Origin: an uncultured Thermomicrobiales bacterium | Lineage (GTDB): Bacteria > Chloroflexota > Chloroflexia > Thermomicrobiales > CADCWN01 | DNA: 63,052 bases | Assembly (NCBI GenBank): GCA_902806415.1 | Contig: CADCWN010000120.1 | Coordinates: 1 to 63,052 of the forward strand | Direction of reading: 5' to 3' | Notes under the pieces: generated by a model | Databases searched by the model: none | Told to the model about the DNA's origin: nothing | The model's input: only the letters and a program-made list of their open reading frames with translations | Program-made: the position numbers and the translations under genes | Shown here: positions 44,145-53,032 of the stretch, in pieces | Layout of the letters: the number at the start of each line of letters is the position of its first letter | Position numbering within the stretch: the stretch's first letter is position 1

Positions 44145-45533
44145 ATGTCCACGACACGAGAATACGACGCCATCATCATCGGCGCCGGCCAGGCCGGTGG
44201 CCCGCTCGCCTCGGCGCTCGCCGGGGCGGGGCGGCGGGTCGCGATCATCGAGCGCGCGGCGGTCGGCGGCACCTGCGTCAACGTCGGCTGTACCCCCACC
44301 AAGACGATGATCGCCAGCGGGCGCGTCGCCCACCTGGCGCGGCGCGGGGCCGACTATGGTGTGCAGACCGGCCCGATCGCGATCGACCAGCCGAAGATCA
44401 GGGAGCGCAAGCAGGCGATCGTCGCGAGTTTTAACGGCGGCAGCGAGAGCGCGCTGACCGGCACGGACTGCGTGGAACTGCTGCACGGCGAGGCGTCGTT
44501 CAGCGGGCCGAAGGCGGTCGTGGTGCAGCTCAACGACGGCGGCGAGGCGCGACTGCGATCCGATCTAATCGTGATCAACGCGGGCGAGCGCCCATCCCGC
44601 CCACAGTTGCCGGGGATCGATACGGTGCCCTACCTCGACTCGACCTCGATCATGGAACTCGACCGGACCCCCGACCATCTGCTCGTCCTCGGCGGCGGCT
44701 ATATCGGGCTGGAATTCGGCCAACTCTTCCGCCGCCTCGGGAGCGTGGTGACGATCGTGCAGCGCGGCGCGCGGCTGCTGGCGCGCGAGGACGCCGACGT
44801 GGCCGAGGCGGTCGCCGACATCTTGCGCGAGGATGGGATCGAAGTGCTCACCGAGACGGCGGCGACGGCCGTGGCGCGGGACGGCGACGGGGTCGCGCTG
44901 ACCGTGCGCGGGCCGGGGGGCGAGCGGACGATTCGCGGCTCGCACCTCCTCGCCGCCGCAGGGCGGACGCCGAACAGCGACAGTCTCAACCTGTCAGCGG
45001 CGGGGATCGCCACCGATAAACGCGGCTACATCACCGTGGACGAGCGGCTGGCGACGAATGTGCCGGGCGTCTACGCGGTCGGCGACATCAAGGGCGGCCC
45101 GGCCTTCACGCACATCTCCTACGACGACTTCCGCATCCTGCGCACGAATCTCATCGGCGGGGGCGGGGCGACGACGACCGACCGCTTCGTCCCCTACACC
45201 GTCTTCATCGACCCGCAACTTGGGCGCGTCGGCCTCGGCGAGGAAGAGGCGCGGGAAGGGGGTCGCGCGGTGCGCGTGGCGAAGATGCCGATGAGTTCGG
45301 TCGCCCGCGCGCTGGAAGTCGATGAGACGCGCGGTTTCATGAAGGTGTTGATCGATCGGTCGAGCGATCAGATCATCGGGGCGACGATCCTGGGGCTCGA
45401 AGGGGGCGAGATTATGTCGATGCTCCAGATCGCGATGATGGGCAAGCTGCCCTACACCGCGCTGCGCGACGCCACGTTCGCCCACCCCACGCTGGCGGAG
45501 TCGCTGAACAACCTGTTCGGCAGCGTGGAGTAA
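44145..45533 (+). CDS. Class I pyridine nucleotide-disulfide oxidoreductase (mercuric reductase-like)
   Basis: A 462-residue FAD/NAD(P)H enzyme of the glutathione reductase class. FAD motif [20 protein letters not shown]; redox-active disulfide Cys44/Cys49 in [16 protein letters not shown](P) motif [16 protein letters not shown]; second FAD site [16 protein letters not shown]; dimer-interface [11 protein letters not shown] with the catalytic His and Glu. There is no N-terminal metal-binding domain and no C-terminal Cys pair, so true mercuric reductase activity is unlikely. The ATG at 44145 follows GAGGGAGG. Confidence 0.87.
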   Translation: MSTTREYDAIIIGAGQAGGPLASALAGAGRRVAIIERAAVGGTCVNVGCTPTKTMIASGRVAHLARRGADYGVQTGPIAIDQPKIRERKQAIVASFNGGSESALTGTDCVELLHGEASFSGPKAVVVQLNDGGEARLRSDLIVINAGERPSRPQLPGIDTVPYLDSTSIMELDRTPDHLLVLGGGYIGLEFGQLFRRLGSVVTIVQRGARLLAREDADVAEAVADILREDGIEVLTETAATAVARDGDGVALTVRGPGGERTIRGSHLLAAAGRTPNSDSLNLSAAGIATDKRGYITVDERLATNVPGVYAVGDIKGGPAFTHISYDDFRILRTNLIGGGGATTTDRFVPYTVFIDPQLGRVGLGEEEAREGGRAVRVAKMPMSSVARALEVDETRGFMKVLIDRSSDQIIGATILGLEGGEIMSMLQIAMMGKLPYTALRDATFAHPTLAESLNNLFGSVE

Positions 45534-45537
45534 AGCC

Positions 45538-45568
45538 GTGGCCCCGCCCCACAGCGGGGCGGGGCCAC
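45538..45568. terminator. Bidirectional hairpin between convergent genes
   Basis: GTGGCCCCGCCCC pairs perfectly with its complement over 13 bp with loop ACAGC. It lies between the disulfide oxidoreductase (ending 45533) and the aldo/keto reductase on the other strand. Confidence 0.7.
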
Positions 45569-45584
45569 CGGAGTGCCGAGACGG

Positions 45585-46607
45585 CTATCGCGCCGTGAGG
45601 TCGAGGTCAAAATCGCGCTGCGCCATGCTGGCGATGAAGTCATAGGGATACGGCAGCACGAGCGCGCTCGCCTCGTCGAGGCGCTGACGTTGCACTGCGG
45701 TCAGCGCGAACTCAACCGCCCCCAAGTTATCGTTCAATTGCTCGATCGTCCGCACGCCGATGATCGGCGCGGTGATCGCCGAGCCTTCCAGGACCCACCG
45801 GAGCCCGACCTGCGACGGCGAGCGCCCGACCTCCTTCGCCACCGCGAGCAGCGCGTCGATCACCGCGAAGGTATAGTCGTTGTTGTTCGCTTTCCAGCTT
45901 GTGCCGTCTTCCTGGTCCCCGACGCGGGTCCCGATCGGGGGCTCGGCCATCCCCCGGTGATACTTGCCGGTCAGCCAGCCGCCGCGCAAGGGGCTCCAGG
46001 GGATCACCCCGATCCCCTCGTCCCGGCAAAGCGGCAGCAACTCCCACTCGGTCTGGCGACAGAGCAGGCTGTACTGCGGCTGGAGGCAGGTGTACGGCTC
46101 CCAGCCGTTGCGGCGGCTGGTGTCGATCGCCCGCTGCAACTGCCAGCCGGTGTGGTTGCTCGCGCCGATGTAGCGCACCAACCCCTCGCGAACCAGATCA
46201 TTCAGCGTGGACAGGGTCTCTTCGAGCGGCGTCACCGGATCCCAGCAATGGGTCTGGTACAGATCGATATAGTCGGTCTTCAGCCGCTGGAGGCTCGCCG
46301 TGACCGCCGTGCGAATCTGTTTGCGCCCGAGGCCGACCTCATTCGGGCCATCGCCCATCGGGAAGCGCACCTTGGTGGCGACGACATAGGCATCGCGCGC
46401 CTTGCCCTGCAACCAGCGCCCGACAACTTCCTCCGACGCGCCGCGCCCGTAGACGTTGGCCGTGTCGATGAAATTGCCGCCCGCCGCGACGAACCGATCG
46501 AGGATCGCGTGGCTGGTCGCCTCGTCGGCCTCGCGCGCGAACGTCATCGTGCCGAGGCACAGCGCGCTCACCTTCAGCCCGGTCTTCCCGAGATAGCGAT
46601 ACTCCAT
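45585..46607 (-). CDS. Aldo/keto reductase
   Basis: A 340-residue NADPH-dependent TIM-barrel reductase. The catalytic tetrad is readable: Asp and Tyr in [16 protein letters not shown], Lys in [11 protein letters not shown], His in [10 protein letters not shown]. The cofactor-binding SxxTIxQL-like end is [19 protein letters not shown]. The ATG at 46607 follows GGGGGGATATACG. The substrate is unknown; the family resembles YajO/Gfo voltage-channel-beta-like AKRs. It is flanked by hairpins on both sides. Confidence 0.9.
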   Translation of the reverse strand: MEYRYLGKTGLKVSALCLGTMTFAREADEATSHAILDRFVAAGGNFIDTANVYGRGASEEVVGRWLQGKARDAYVVATKVRFPMGDGPNEVGLGRKQIRTAVTASLQRLKTDYIDLYQTHCWDPVTPLEETLSTLNDLVREGLVRYIGASNHTGWQLQRAIDTSRRNGWEPYTCLQPQYSLLCRQTEWELLPLCRDEGIGVIPWSPLRGGWLTGKYHRGMAEPPIGTRVGDQEDGTSWKANNNDYTFAVIDALLAVAKEVGRSPSQVGLRWVLEGSAITAPIIGVRTIEQLNDNLGAVEFALTAVQRQRLDEASALVLPYPYDFIASMAQRDFDLDLTAR

Positions 46608-46800
46608 CGTATATCCCCCCTTTGGCACGTACCATCGCCCATCTGTCATCGCCCATCGGCCTTCCAGGCGGGAGGACGCGGACTATCCAGCGACGCTGCT
46701 GGTCTGACCAGTATACCCTGCTGTTAGCTCAAGGGTCGTTCCCAGAAGGCGGCAGGCGGCTGAAGCCGCGCCTCGCGGGCCTCCACTCGCACACAAGCTC

Positions 46801-46868
46801 TGCCCCTCACCCTCCCTTGTAGGGGAGGGTCGCCGCCGGGGCGGCGGGGAGAGGTCATCCTCTCCCCG
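46801..46868. repeat. Composite hairpin related to the DUF559 cassette ends
   Basis: Three nested or adjacent hairpins follow each other: ACCCTCCC/GGGGAGGGT, GCCGCC/GGCGGC and GAGAGG/CCTCTC. The start GCCCCTCACCCTCCC and the order of blocks resemble the arms at 54349 and 54786. It lies downstream of the minus-strand acetyltransferase (46870) and may act as its terminator. Confidence 0.6.
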
Positions 46869-46869
46869 C

Positions 46870-47466
46870 TCAGCGCGGCGCATCCGGCGCGAAGACGGCG
46901 GCAAGGACGGGGCTGGTGAACCCGCTGGCGAGGCAGTCCATGTAGATCGTGTCCCAGAACTTCCCGCCCATCCGCTGCGACTGCCGACGGCGCCCGAACT
47001 CGCGATACCCGGCCTTCTCGTAGGCGCGGCGTCCGGCCAGGTTATACTCGTGGACGCGCAAGAAGACGGAGTGCAGGCCGAGGGCGGTGAAGGCATAGTC
47101 GAGGATCAGCCGTGCGACCTCGGTGCCGTACCCCCTGCCCCGCCCCTCGGCCTCGCCGATCAGGATGCCGAACTCGGCGGTGCGGCTGCGCCAGTCGAGC
47201 CCCATCAGGCTGGTATTGCCGATCGGCCTCCCCGTCGCGCGCTCGTAGATCGTGAAGGGGAAGATTTCTTCGGCCTTCGCCGCGCGCTCGAACCACCCCT
47301 CCTCGCGCTCCATCGTCATCGGGATCGGCGGGGTGCCGAGGGTGCGCACCACCGCAAAATCGTTCATCCACCGCTGGTAGATCGGCAGCAGATCGCGCCG
47401 CAACGGCCCCAGCGCCACCAACTCTCCGACGATATTCATCACGGGCTCTTCGCTCATCGTGTCCAT
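46870..47466 (-). CDS. GNAT acetyltransferase, RimJ/RimL type
   Basis: A 198-residue acetyltransferase of the RimJ/RimL group, which acetylates protein N-termini or antibiotics. VALGPLRRDLLPIYQRWMND opens the fold, GNTSLMGLDWRSRTAEFGILIGEAEGRGRGYGTEVARLIL holds the acetyl-CoA loop, and LHSVFLRVHEYNLAGRRAYEKAGYREFGRRR is motif B. The ATG at 47466 has GGGAGAGATGC upstream; an ATG three codons later is possible. Substrate unknown. Confidence 0.85.
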   Translation of the reverse strand: MDTMSEEPVMNIVGELVALGPLRRDLLPIYQRWMNDFAVVRTLGTPPIPMTMEREEGWFERAAKAEEIFPFTIYERATGRPIGNTSLMGLDWRSRTAEFGILIGEAEGRGRGYGTEVARLILDYAFTALGLHSVFLRVHEYNLAGRRAYEKAGYREFGRRRQSQRMGGKFWDTIYMDCLASGFTSPVLAAVFAPDAPR

Positions 47467-47633
47467 TGCATCTCTCCCTCCATTCGCTCCGCCCGTAGTC
47501 TACAATGCGCGTCAACCGGCCCCACCGCCGACCTCACCATTCACCGACTACCAGCAGCCGTACAGATAGGCGCGCGCTCTCGCCCCACCGAACGCGCGTG
47601 CTATACTCTGCCGCCACAGTGTCCGTACGAGCG

Positions 47634-49688
47634 ATGAGGGCGAGGGTGAGCGCCGGGTATCCGAGTCTCAGTGAAAAAGTAAAGGGCTTCCTGCTGGCGC
47701 GGGGTGGGGCGGTCGATGAGGACGCGCTGATCGGCCACGTCTTCGGCTCGTCCGGCTCGCCCGCCCTCTGGCGCTCGCTGCTCAGGCAACTGCTGCTCGC
47801 ACCCGAGGGCGAGCCGACCTTCGAGCAACTGGCCGACGGCTCCTGGCAGTTGGCCGGCGCGCGCCTCAAGCCGCCCGGTGACCGGGGCCTGGCCGACCTC
47901 GACTACGTCGTCTTCGATGCGGAGACGACCGGGCTGAAGCCGTACAGCCAGCGGATCATCGAGGTCGCGGCGATCCGCTACCGTGGTGGGCGCGAGGATG
48001 AGGTGTTCAGCACGCTGGTGCAGCCCGAGCGCTCGCTCCCCGGACAGATCGTCTCCCTGACGCGGATCACCGACGATCTCCTGACCGACGCGCCACTGTT
48101 CGCGGCAATCGCCGATCCGCTCGTCCGCTTCCTGGGCGACGACCTGATCGTCGGCCATAACATTTCGTTCGACCTCGCCTTCCTCGACGCCGAACTGCGC
48201 CGCGCGGCGCGCCCGGTCATCCTCAACGCCCGCCTCGACACCCTCGCGGTCGCGCAGCGGATTCTCAGCGGGCAACGGCGCTGGAATCTCGACGCCGTGG
48301 CGCGGGCCTTGGGGCTGCGCGTGGCCGGCAATCGGCACCGCGCCGAGGCCGATGTGCGCCTCACGGCGGCGGTCCTCGCCGCCCTCCTGCAGCGCGCCCC
48401 CGAGCGCGGCTTGCACTCGCTCGACGCCCTCATGGGCGTCGGCGGGGCGCGCGGGACCGCCTACGCGGGCGAGAATACACAGTCATCGGTCGGGCGCGGG
48501 CGGGCGGTGATGGACCCCGCCTGGCTCGGCGAGATCCCCCACCTCCCCGGCTGCTACCTGATGCGCGACGCGCGCGACACGATCATCTACGTCGGCAAGG
48601 CGAAGGACCTGCGCAACCGGGTCGGGTCGTACTACTCCCAGACCCTCGGCGAGACGAAGAAGCCGGGGCTGCTGGAGTCGATCGCGCGGATCGAGACGAT
48701 CGTCGTCGGGTCGGAGTTGGAGGCGCTGCTCCTCGAATCGCAACTCATCCGCCGCCACACCCCGCGCTACAACGTCCAGGGCCGGCGCTACGAGCAATAC
48801 CCCTATATCAAGGTCGATCTCGCCGACGCCTGGCCGCGCGTCCGCCGCACCCGCCGCCGGATCGATGACGGCGCGGCCTACTTCGGGCCGTTCCGCAACC
48901 CACGCGCCGTCCGCCGCGCGCTCGACACGATCACCGACGTGCTGCCGATCCGCACCTGCCGCCCCCGCGCCCGCACACCCGAGGTGCGCTGGCCGGCCTG
49001 CATGCGCCTCACCCTCGGCCAATGCCTCGGCCCCTGCGTCGGCAAGACAACGCGCGAGGAATATGGCGCGATCATCGCCGATCTGCTGCGCTTCCTGTCC
49101 GGCGACGCGCAGATCATGATCGACCGCGTGCAGGCGCAGCGGCTCGCGCTGCAAGGGCGCGGCTACTCGGACAGGGCGGCGCAACTCGAAGGGGCGCAAC
49201 GCCATCTCGCCGCGATCGCCCGCGAAGGCGCGCTGATCGCCACGGCGGCGCGGACCGACGACTTGATCCTCGTCCTCCCGGCGGTCGAGGCCGACGCGCT
49301 CGAAGTCTTGCTGCTCGTGCGCGGGCGACTCTGGGCGCGGACCCATGTGGGGCGCGCGGAGGGTTGTGGCGAGGTCGCGGAGCGCCTGCGCCGCTCCTGG
49401 GCACGCGCCCACGCCGAGGAGTTGCCGCCGACCGACCACGAGACGATCGACGAGACGGCCCTGCTCGGCGGCTGGCTGCGCCGTCACCCGCACGACCTCA
49501 CGACCTTCGGGTTGCCGGACACCGACGCGTCGGCCGCCTGGGAAGCGCTCGCGAGCGCGATCCTGTGCGCCGAGCCGCAGCGCGACGACTGGGAACCGGC
49601 GGATCAGGCCGAAGACGACGAGGAACCGTTCGAGGAGGAAGAGGGGGCGCTGGACGAGGAAGAGGCCGACGAACTGATCGTGCTGTGA
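47634..49688 (+). CDS. DEDDh exonuclease fused to a UvrC/Cho-like GIY-YIG endonuclease
   Basis: One 684-residue protein joins a DnaQ-like 3'-5' exonuclease to a UvrC N-terminal nuclease. Residues 1-85 look like a winged-helix. The exonuclease shows motif I FDAETTGL (Asp95, Glu97), motif II GHNISFDLAFLDAEL and motif III HRAEADVRLT. The GIY-YIG half has GCYLMRDARDTIIYVGKAKDLRNRVGSYY, ELEALLLESQLIRRHTPRYNVQ and the Cys cluster RTCRP...CMRLTLGQCLGPC. The UvrC C-terminal RNase H-like half is missing and the tail is highly acidic. The start is ATG 47634 or GTG 47646, the latter with a better ribosome site. A TATACT box lies upstream at about 47602. Role: trimming and nicking in DNA repair. Confidence 0.88.
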   Translation: MRARVSAGYPSLSEKVKGFLLARGGAVDEDALIGHVFGSSGSPALWRSLLRQLLLAPEGEPTFEQLADGSWQLAGARLKPPGDRGLADLDYVVFDAETTGLKPYSQRIIEVAAIRYRGGREDEVFSTLVQPERSLPGQIVSLTRITDDLLTDAPLFAAIADPLVRFLGDDLIVGHNISFDLAFLDAELRRAARPVILNARLDTLAVAQRILSGQRRWNLDAVARALGLRVAGNRHRAEADVRLTAAVLAALLQRAPERGLHSLDALMGVGGARGTAYAGENTQSSVGRGRAVMDPAWLGEIPHLPGCYLMRDARDTIIYVGKAKDLRNRVGSYYSQTLGETKKPGLLESIARIETIVVGSELEALLLESQLIRRHTPRYNVQGRRYEQYPYIKVDLADAWPRVRRTRRRIDDGAAYFGPFRNPRAVRRALDTITDVLPIRTCRPRARTPEVRWPACMRLTLGQCLGPCVGKTTREEYGAIIADLLRFLSGDAQIMIDRVQAQRLALQGRGYSDRAAQLEGAQRHLAAIAREGALIATAARTDDLILVLPAVEADALEVLLLVRGRLWARTHVGRAEGCGEVAERLRRSWARAHAEELPPTDHETIDETALLGGWLRRHPHDLTTFGLPDTDASAAWEALASAILCAEPQRDDWEPADQAEDDEEPFEEEEGALDEEEADELIVL

Positions 49689-49705
49689 TAGGCGCGGAGG
49701 GGCGG

Positions 49706-50563
49706 TCAGCCCTGCTCCCACGCTCCTCGGTAATCCTCGATATAGCGCCGCAATGAGGTCGGCGGGCGACCGAGGAGGCGGGGGAGGTCGTCGGTCACGG
49801 CGGCGGCGAGGCCGAGTCGCGCGGTCGTGTAGAGGGCGATCGTCAGCAGGACGAACGGCCAGGGGTGGCCCTGGGCGCGCATGTGGCGCGCGTAGGCGAG
49901 CGGCGAGGGATCGCGGTAGACGATGGGGCGACCGAGCACGGCGGTGAACTGGCGGGCGACCTCGGAATAACTGAGCGCCCGCGCGCCGGTCAGGGGATAG
50001 CCGCGCCCCTCATGCCCCCCCTCGGTCAGCGCCAGCGCCCCCACCGCCGCGATGTCGCGCACGTCGATGAAGCTGGTCTTGCCCGCCCCGGCGGGCACCA
50101 TAATCTCGCCGCGCCGCAGGTCCTCGCGGTGGATAGTGTCGAGATTCTGCATGAAGTAGCTGGCTTGCAGGGAGGTCCAGGCCATGCCAGATTCGCGCAG
50201 CAACCGCTCGATCCGGTGATGCGGCACGATCGGGTTGCGCTCCACGCCGAGGAGGGAGAGGAAGACGACGTGCCGGACGCCCGCCCGCCGCGCCGCGTCG
50301 ATCGCCGGAGCGATCACGCGGCGCACGTCGGCGATGTCGGGCGGGCGGATGAGGAAGAGGCGGTCCACGCCAGCGAACGCGCCGTAGGTTTCCGGGCGCG
50401 CGAAGTCGAACGGCGCATACTCCACCCCGGCACCGAACCGTCGGCGCGCCCGCTCGGTATCCCGCACCGCCGCGACGACGCGCGCATCCCGACCGCGCAA
50501 CTGGTCGATCAGCGCCGCGCCGACATTGCCGGTCGCGCCGGTCACCAGGATCGTCCGCGCCAT
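49706..50563 (-). CDS. NmrA-like NAD(P)-binding protein (atypical SDR)
   Basis: A 285-residue Rossmann protein beginning MARTILVTGATGNVGAALIDQLRGRDARVVAAVRD. It belongs to the NmrA/atypical short-chain dehydrogenase group, which senses redox cofactors or reduces quinones; the Tyr-x-x-x-Lys pair of classical SDRs is not evident. Typical segments: VDRLFLIRPPDIADV, HVVFLSLLGVERN, RLLRESGMAWTSLQASYFMQN and GKTSFIDVRDIAAVGALALTE. The ATG at 50563 follows CGGAGGAC. It precedes an F420-type protein gene in the opposite reading order on the same strand. Confidence 0.87.
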   Translation of the reverse strand: MARTILVTGATGNVGAALIDQLRGRDARVVAAVRDTERARRRFGAGVEYAPFDFARPETYGAFAGVDRLFLIRPPDIADVRRVIAPAIDAARRAGVRHVVFLSLLGVERNPIVPHHRIERLLRESGMAWTSLQASYFMQNLDTIHREDLRRGEIMVPAGAGKTSFIDVRDIAAVGALALTEGGHEGRGYPLTGARALSYSEVARQFTAVLGRPIVYRDPSPLAYARHMRAQGHPWPFVLLTIALYTTARLGLAAAVTDDLPRLLGRPPTSLRRYIEDYRGAWEQG

Positions 50564-50585
50564 GTCGTCCTCCGGCCGGTACTCG

Positions 50586-51059
50586 CTAGTCGGGGGTGAT
50601 GCGGATAGCCACGAACCCACGCTCGCGTGCGCGCTGGAGATCGGCCTGGAGCGGCTGGTCATCCGACCCGAGGCCGACCCCGATGATCTGGCCGAAGCCC
50701 GGCTCGGCGCGCACCATCCGCCCGAGCGCATCGGCCACCCCGACCTCGCCCTCGATCAACTCGGCGGCACCCGTGCGTCGCTTGCCGCCAAGCCAGAAGG
50801 CGACGCGCGCACCGCCGCGCAAGTTCGCTTTCCAGCGGCTTTGAGTGCTGAGGAGGAGCGTGCTGCCGTCGGCCACGTAAGCGACCGGTATGCGGAACCG
50901 CTTACCGCTCTTGCGCCCGGCGAACTCGAGCAGCATCAGCCGCTTGCTGATCGGGCTGTGCAGCGGCGAGCGGAGGAGCCGCCCGAGGATCGGGTTGATC
51001 ACTTTGTACGCCGCGTCGGGCGGGCATCGCCGCGCCTGGGTCACCGCCGTCTCGGCCAT
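50586..51059 (-). CDS. F420-dependent DDN-family nitroreductase-like protein (PF04075)
   Basis: A 157-residue deazaflavin-dependent oxidoreductase of the Ddn type. The split-barrel core is LMLLEFAGRKSGKRFRIPVAYVADGSTLLLSTQ followed by WKANLRGGARVAFWLGGKRRTG, the standard F420-binding region with its Lys and Trp. The last 60 residues are shorter on hallmarks. It lies 22 bases before the NmrA-like gene on the same strand, so the two may be co-transcribed. Physiological substrates are quinones or other oxidants, not known here. Confidence 0.85.
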   Translation of the reverse strand: MAETAVTQARRCPPDAAYKVINPILGRLLRSPLHSPISKRLMLLEFAGRKSGKRFRIPVAYVADGSTLLLSTQSRWKANLRGGARVAFWLGGKRRTGAAELIEGEVGVADALGRMVRAEPGFGQIIGVGLGSDDQPLQADLQRARERGFVAIRITPD

Positions 51060-51255
51060 CGCGCACCTCGTAGACTCTTCTTATCATCGGCTCATGTCCG
51101 GGCTGCCGCGCCCACGGTCGAAGCCGCGTCGTGCGCATATCAGCGTGGATAGCTGTAGCTCGCGATCGATACGCACGCGGCACGCCACCGGGGAGGATCG
51201 GCATTTCGACCGGTTGCCGTTGCCCATGCGCGACAACTCTGACGGCGTGTCGCGA

Positions 51256-51289
51256 GAGGGGTGCGGGGATCGCGATCCCCGCACCCCTC
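51256..51289. repeat. Perfect 34-bp palindrome
   Basis: GAGGGGTGCGGGGATCG is followed at once by its exact reverse complement, with no loop base. A further TGTCGCG/CGCGACA pair (about 51248 and 51306) encloses it. It lies between two F420-type genes transcribed leftward and could be a terminator or cruciform-forming site. Confidence 0.85.
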
Positions 51290-51344
51290 CCTTACCCAAA
51301 CAGGCCGCGACATCTCCAGCGGTCGCCCGCCTCTGCAGGATGCT

Positions 51345-51740
51345 TTAGCCTTGCGCCAACACCTTCTCCGGCTCAATGTAGCAGATGACGCGGGTCTCGG
51401 CGGGGTTGCGGAAGGGGTACGTCTCGGCGCCGATATACTTCTTGGCGAGCGCATCGATATGGGCGTCGCCGCCCTCGGCGCTGATCTTGGCAACGGTGCC
51501 GCGCACCTCGATATACCGCTGGGGATTCTCGGGGTCGAGGAGCATCGCCGTCACCTGCGGTCGCTCCTCCATATTCTTGTGCTTCTGGCGACCGGCGGCG
51601 GTGTTGATACGGATATGGGTGCCGTCGAAGTCCCCCCACACCGGCGTCACCTGGGGCTGGCCGCCCGGCATGACCGTCGCCAGGCTCACCAGCACGGGGC
51701 GCTCGAACAGGTCGCGATATTGCTCGGGGATCGTTGCCAT
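51345..51740 (-). CDS. PPOX-class (pyridoxamine oxidase-like) F420-dependent protein
   Basis: A 131-residue split-barrel flavin/deazaflavin protein. VLVSLATVMPGGQPQVTPVWGDFDGTHIRINTAAGRQKHKNME and RYIEVRGTVAKISAEGGDAHIDALAKKYIG are typical of F420-dependent PPOX proteins, including the basic RQKxKN cluster that contacts the cofactor phosphate. The ATG at 51740 follows AAGGAGGAAGT-like AGGAGGAAG. It may reduce unsaturated substrates such as biliverdin or fatty acids; the true substrate is unknown. Confidence 0.85.
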   Translation of the reverse strand: MATIPEQYRDLFERPVLVSLATVMPGGQPQVTPVWGDFDGTHIRINTAAGRQKHKNMEERPQVTAMLLDPENPQRYIEVRGTVAKISAEGGDAHIDALAKKYIGAETYPFRNPAETRVICYIEPEKVLAQG

Positions 51741-51835
51741 GCTACTTCCTCCTCGTCTTCACCCGCGCGACAATAGGGCGCGCGATCCTCGGCTATAGCA
51801 ACCGCAACTCCCCCGCCACTATTCCCGCGCCCCCA

Positions 51836-52954
51836 CTAACCGAGCGCCTGGTCCAGATCCGCGATCAGGTCATCAGCGTGTTCGAGGCCGATCGACATCC
51901 GAATGAGATTCCCCGGGGTGCGCGTCTGCGGCCCCTCGACCGAGGCGCGGTGCTCGATCAGGCTCTCCGTGCCGCCGAGGCTGGTGGCGCGGATGAAGAG
52001 TCGCGCGCGGCCCACCACCGCCAGCGCATTGGCCGACCCGCCGCGCGGCTGGAACGAGATCATCCCGCCGAAACCGCTCATCTGGCGCGCGGCGACCGCG
52101 TGATTCGGGTGGTCGGGCAGGCCGGGGTAATAGGTCGCCTCGACCCGCTGATCGTCGCGCAGGAAGGCGGCGACGGCGGCGGCATTCACCACATGGCCGC
52201 GCATACGCCAGTGGAGCGAGCGGATCCCGCGCGCGACGAGCCAGGAGTCGAACGGCGCGGCGACGCCCCCGCCGACCGCCTGCACCTCGCGGACTCGCGC
52301 GAAGAAGTCGTCCTCGGCCTTCGCCACGACCGCGCCGCTGAGGACATCGCTGTGACCGCCGAGATATTTGGTGGTGGAGTGGACGACGAGGTCGGCCCCG
52401 TGTGCGAACGGCTGCTGCAGGGCCGGGGTCGCCCAGGTGTTGTCGCAGACGACCCGCGCGCCGACCGCGCCGGCGATCGCCGCGACCGCCGCGATGTCGG
52501 TGACGTGCAGGAGCGGATTCGAGGGGGTCTCGATCCAGACGACTCTCGTGCGCGCCTCGATCGCCCGCTCGACCGCCGCGAGATCGGTCATATCGACGAA
52601 GGTCGCGGCGAGTCCCCAACGGGACATCAGATCGCGCAGGATTCGCGTCGTGCCGTGATAGGCGTCGGTCGGCGCGACGACGTGATCGCCGGGCGCGAGC
52701 GACTGCAAGACGGCGAGGGTCGCCGCCGAGCCGGAGCCGAACGCGGCAGTCGCCGCCCCCCCCTCGATCGCCGCGAGCGCCGTTTCCAGCTGCGCGCGGT
52801 TCGGGTTCCCGGCGCGGCTGTAGCTGTAGCCGGTCGGGTAACCACCATCGGTCCCCCGCTCGAACGTCGTTGAGAGGTAGATCGGCGGCGCGACTGCCCC
52901 GGTCGCCGGATCGACGCCGTGGCCGGCGTGGACCGCCAGTGTTTCCTTGTGCAT
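51836..52954 (-). CDS. Cystathionine gamma-synthase/lyase family PLP enzyme
   Basis: A 372-residue PLP-dependent enzyme of transsulfuration. The PLP lysine is in LVVHSTTKYLGGHSDVLSG, the phosphate-binding part in AAFGSGSAATLAVLQSLAPGDHV, and SLGGTESLIEHRASVEG near the end is a family hallmark. The N-terminus THxxHAG-like TLAVHAGHGVDPATGAVAPPIYLSTTF is normal. The start is ATG 52954 with GAGGAAAAAC upstream. Whether it works as gamma-synthase, gamma-lyase or beta-lyase cannot be decided. It starts 78 bases after purD on the same strand. Confidence 0.9.
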   Translation of the reverse strand: MHKETLAVHAGHGVDPATGAVAPPIYLSTTFERGTDGGYPTGYSYSRAGNPNRAQLETALAAIEGGAATAAFGSGSAATLAVLQSLAPGDHVVAPTDAYHGTTRILRDLMSRWGLAATFVDMTDLAAVERAIEARTRVVWIETPSNPLLHVTDIAAVAAIAGAVGARVVCDNTWATPALQQPFAHGADLVVHSTTKYLGGHSDVLSGAVVAKAEDDFFARVREVQAVGGGVAAPFDSWLVARGIRSLHWRMRGHVVNAAAVAAFLRDDQRVEATYYPGLPDHPNHAVAARQMSGFGGMISFQPRGGSANALAVVGRARLFIRATSLGGTESLIEHRASVEGPQTRTPGNLIRMSIGLEHADDLIADLDQALG

Positions 52955-53032
52955 CGTGGCGTTTTTCCTCGCTACTATTCCGATGCCGCCCAACCCCGCG
53001 CCAGACAGTCTGATGCGCGTCGGCGGATTCGG

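Noticed and set aside
44145..45533. Calling the disulfide oxidoreductase a mercuric reductase
   Set aside because: It has the GGTCVNVGC site but lacks the C-terminal cysteine pair and any mer neighbours.
46625..46665. CATCGCCCATC repeated upstream of the aldo/keto reductase considered as another tandem-arm hairpin
   Set aside because: Only one arm is present; no complementary partner was found within 200 bases.
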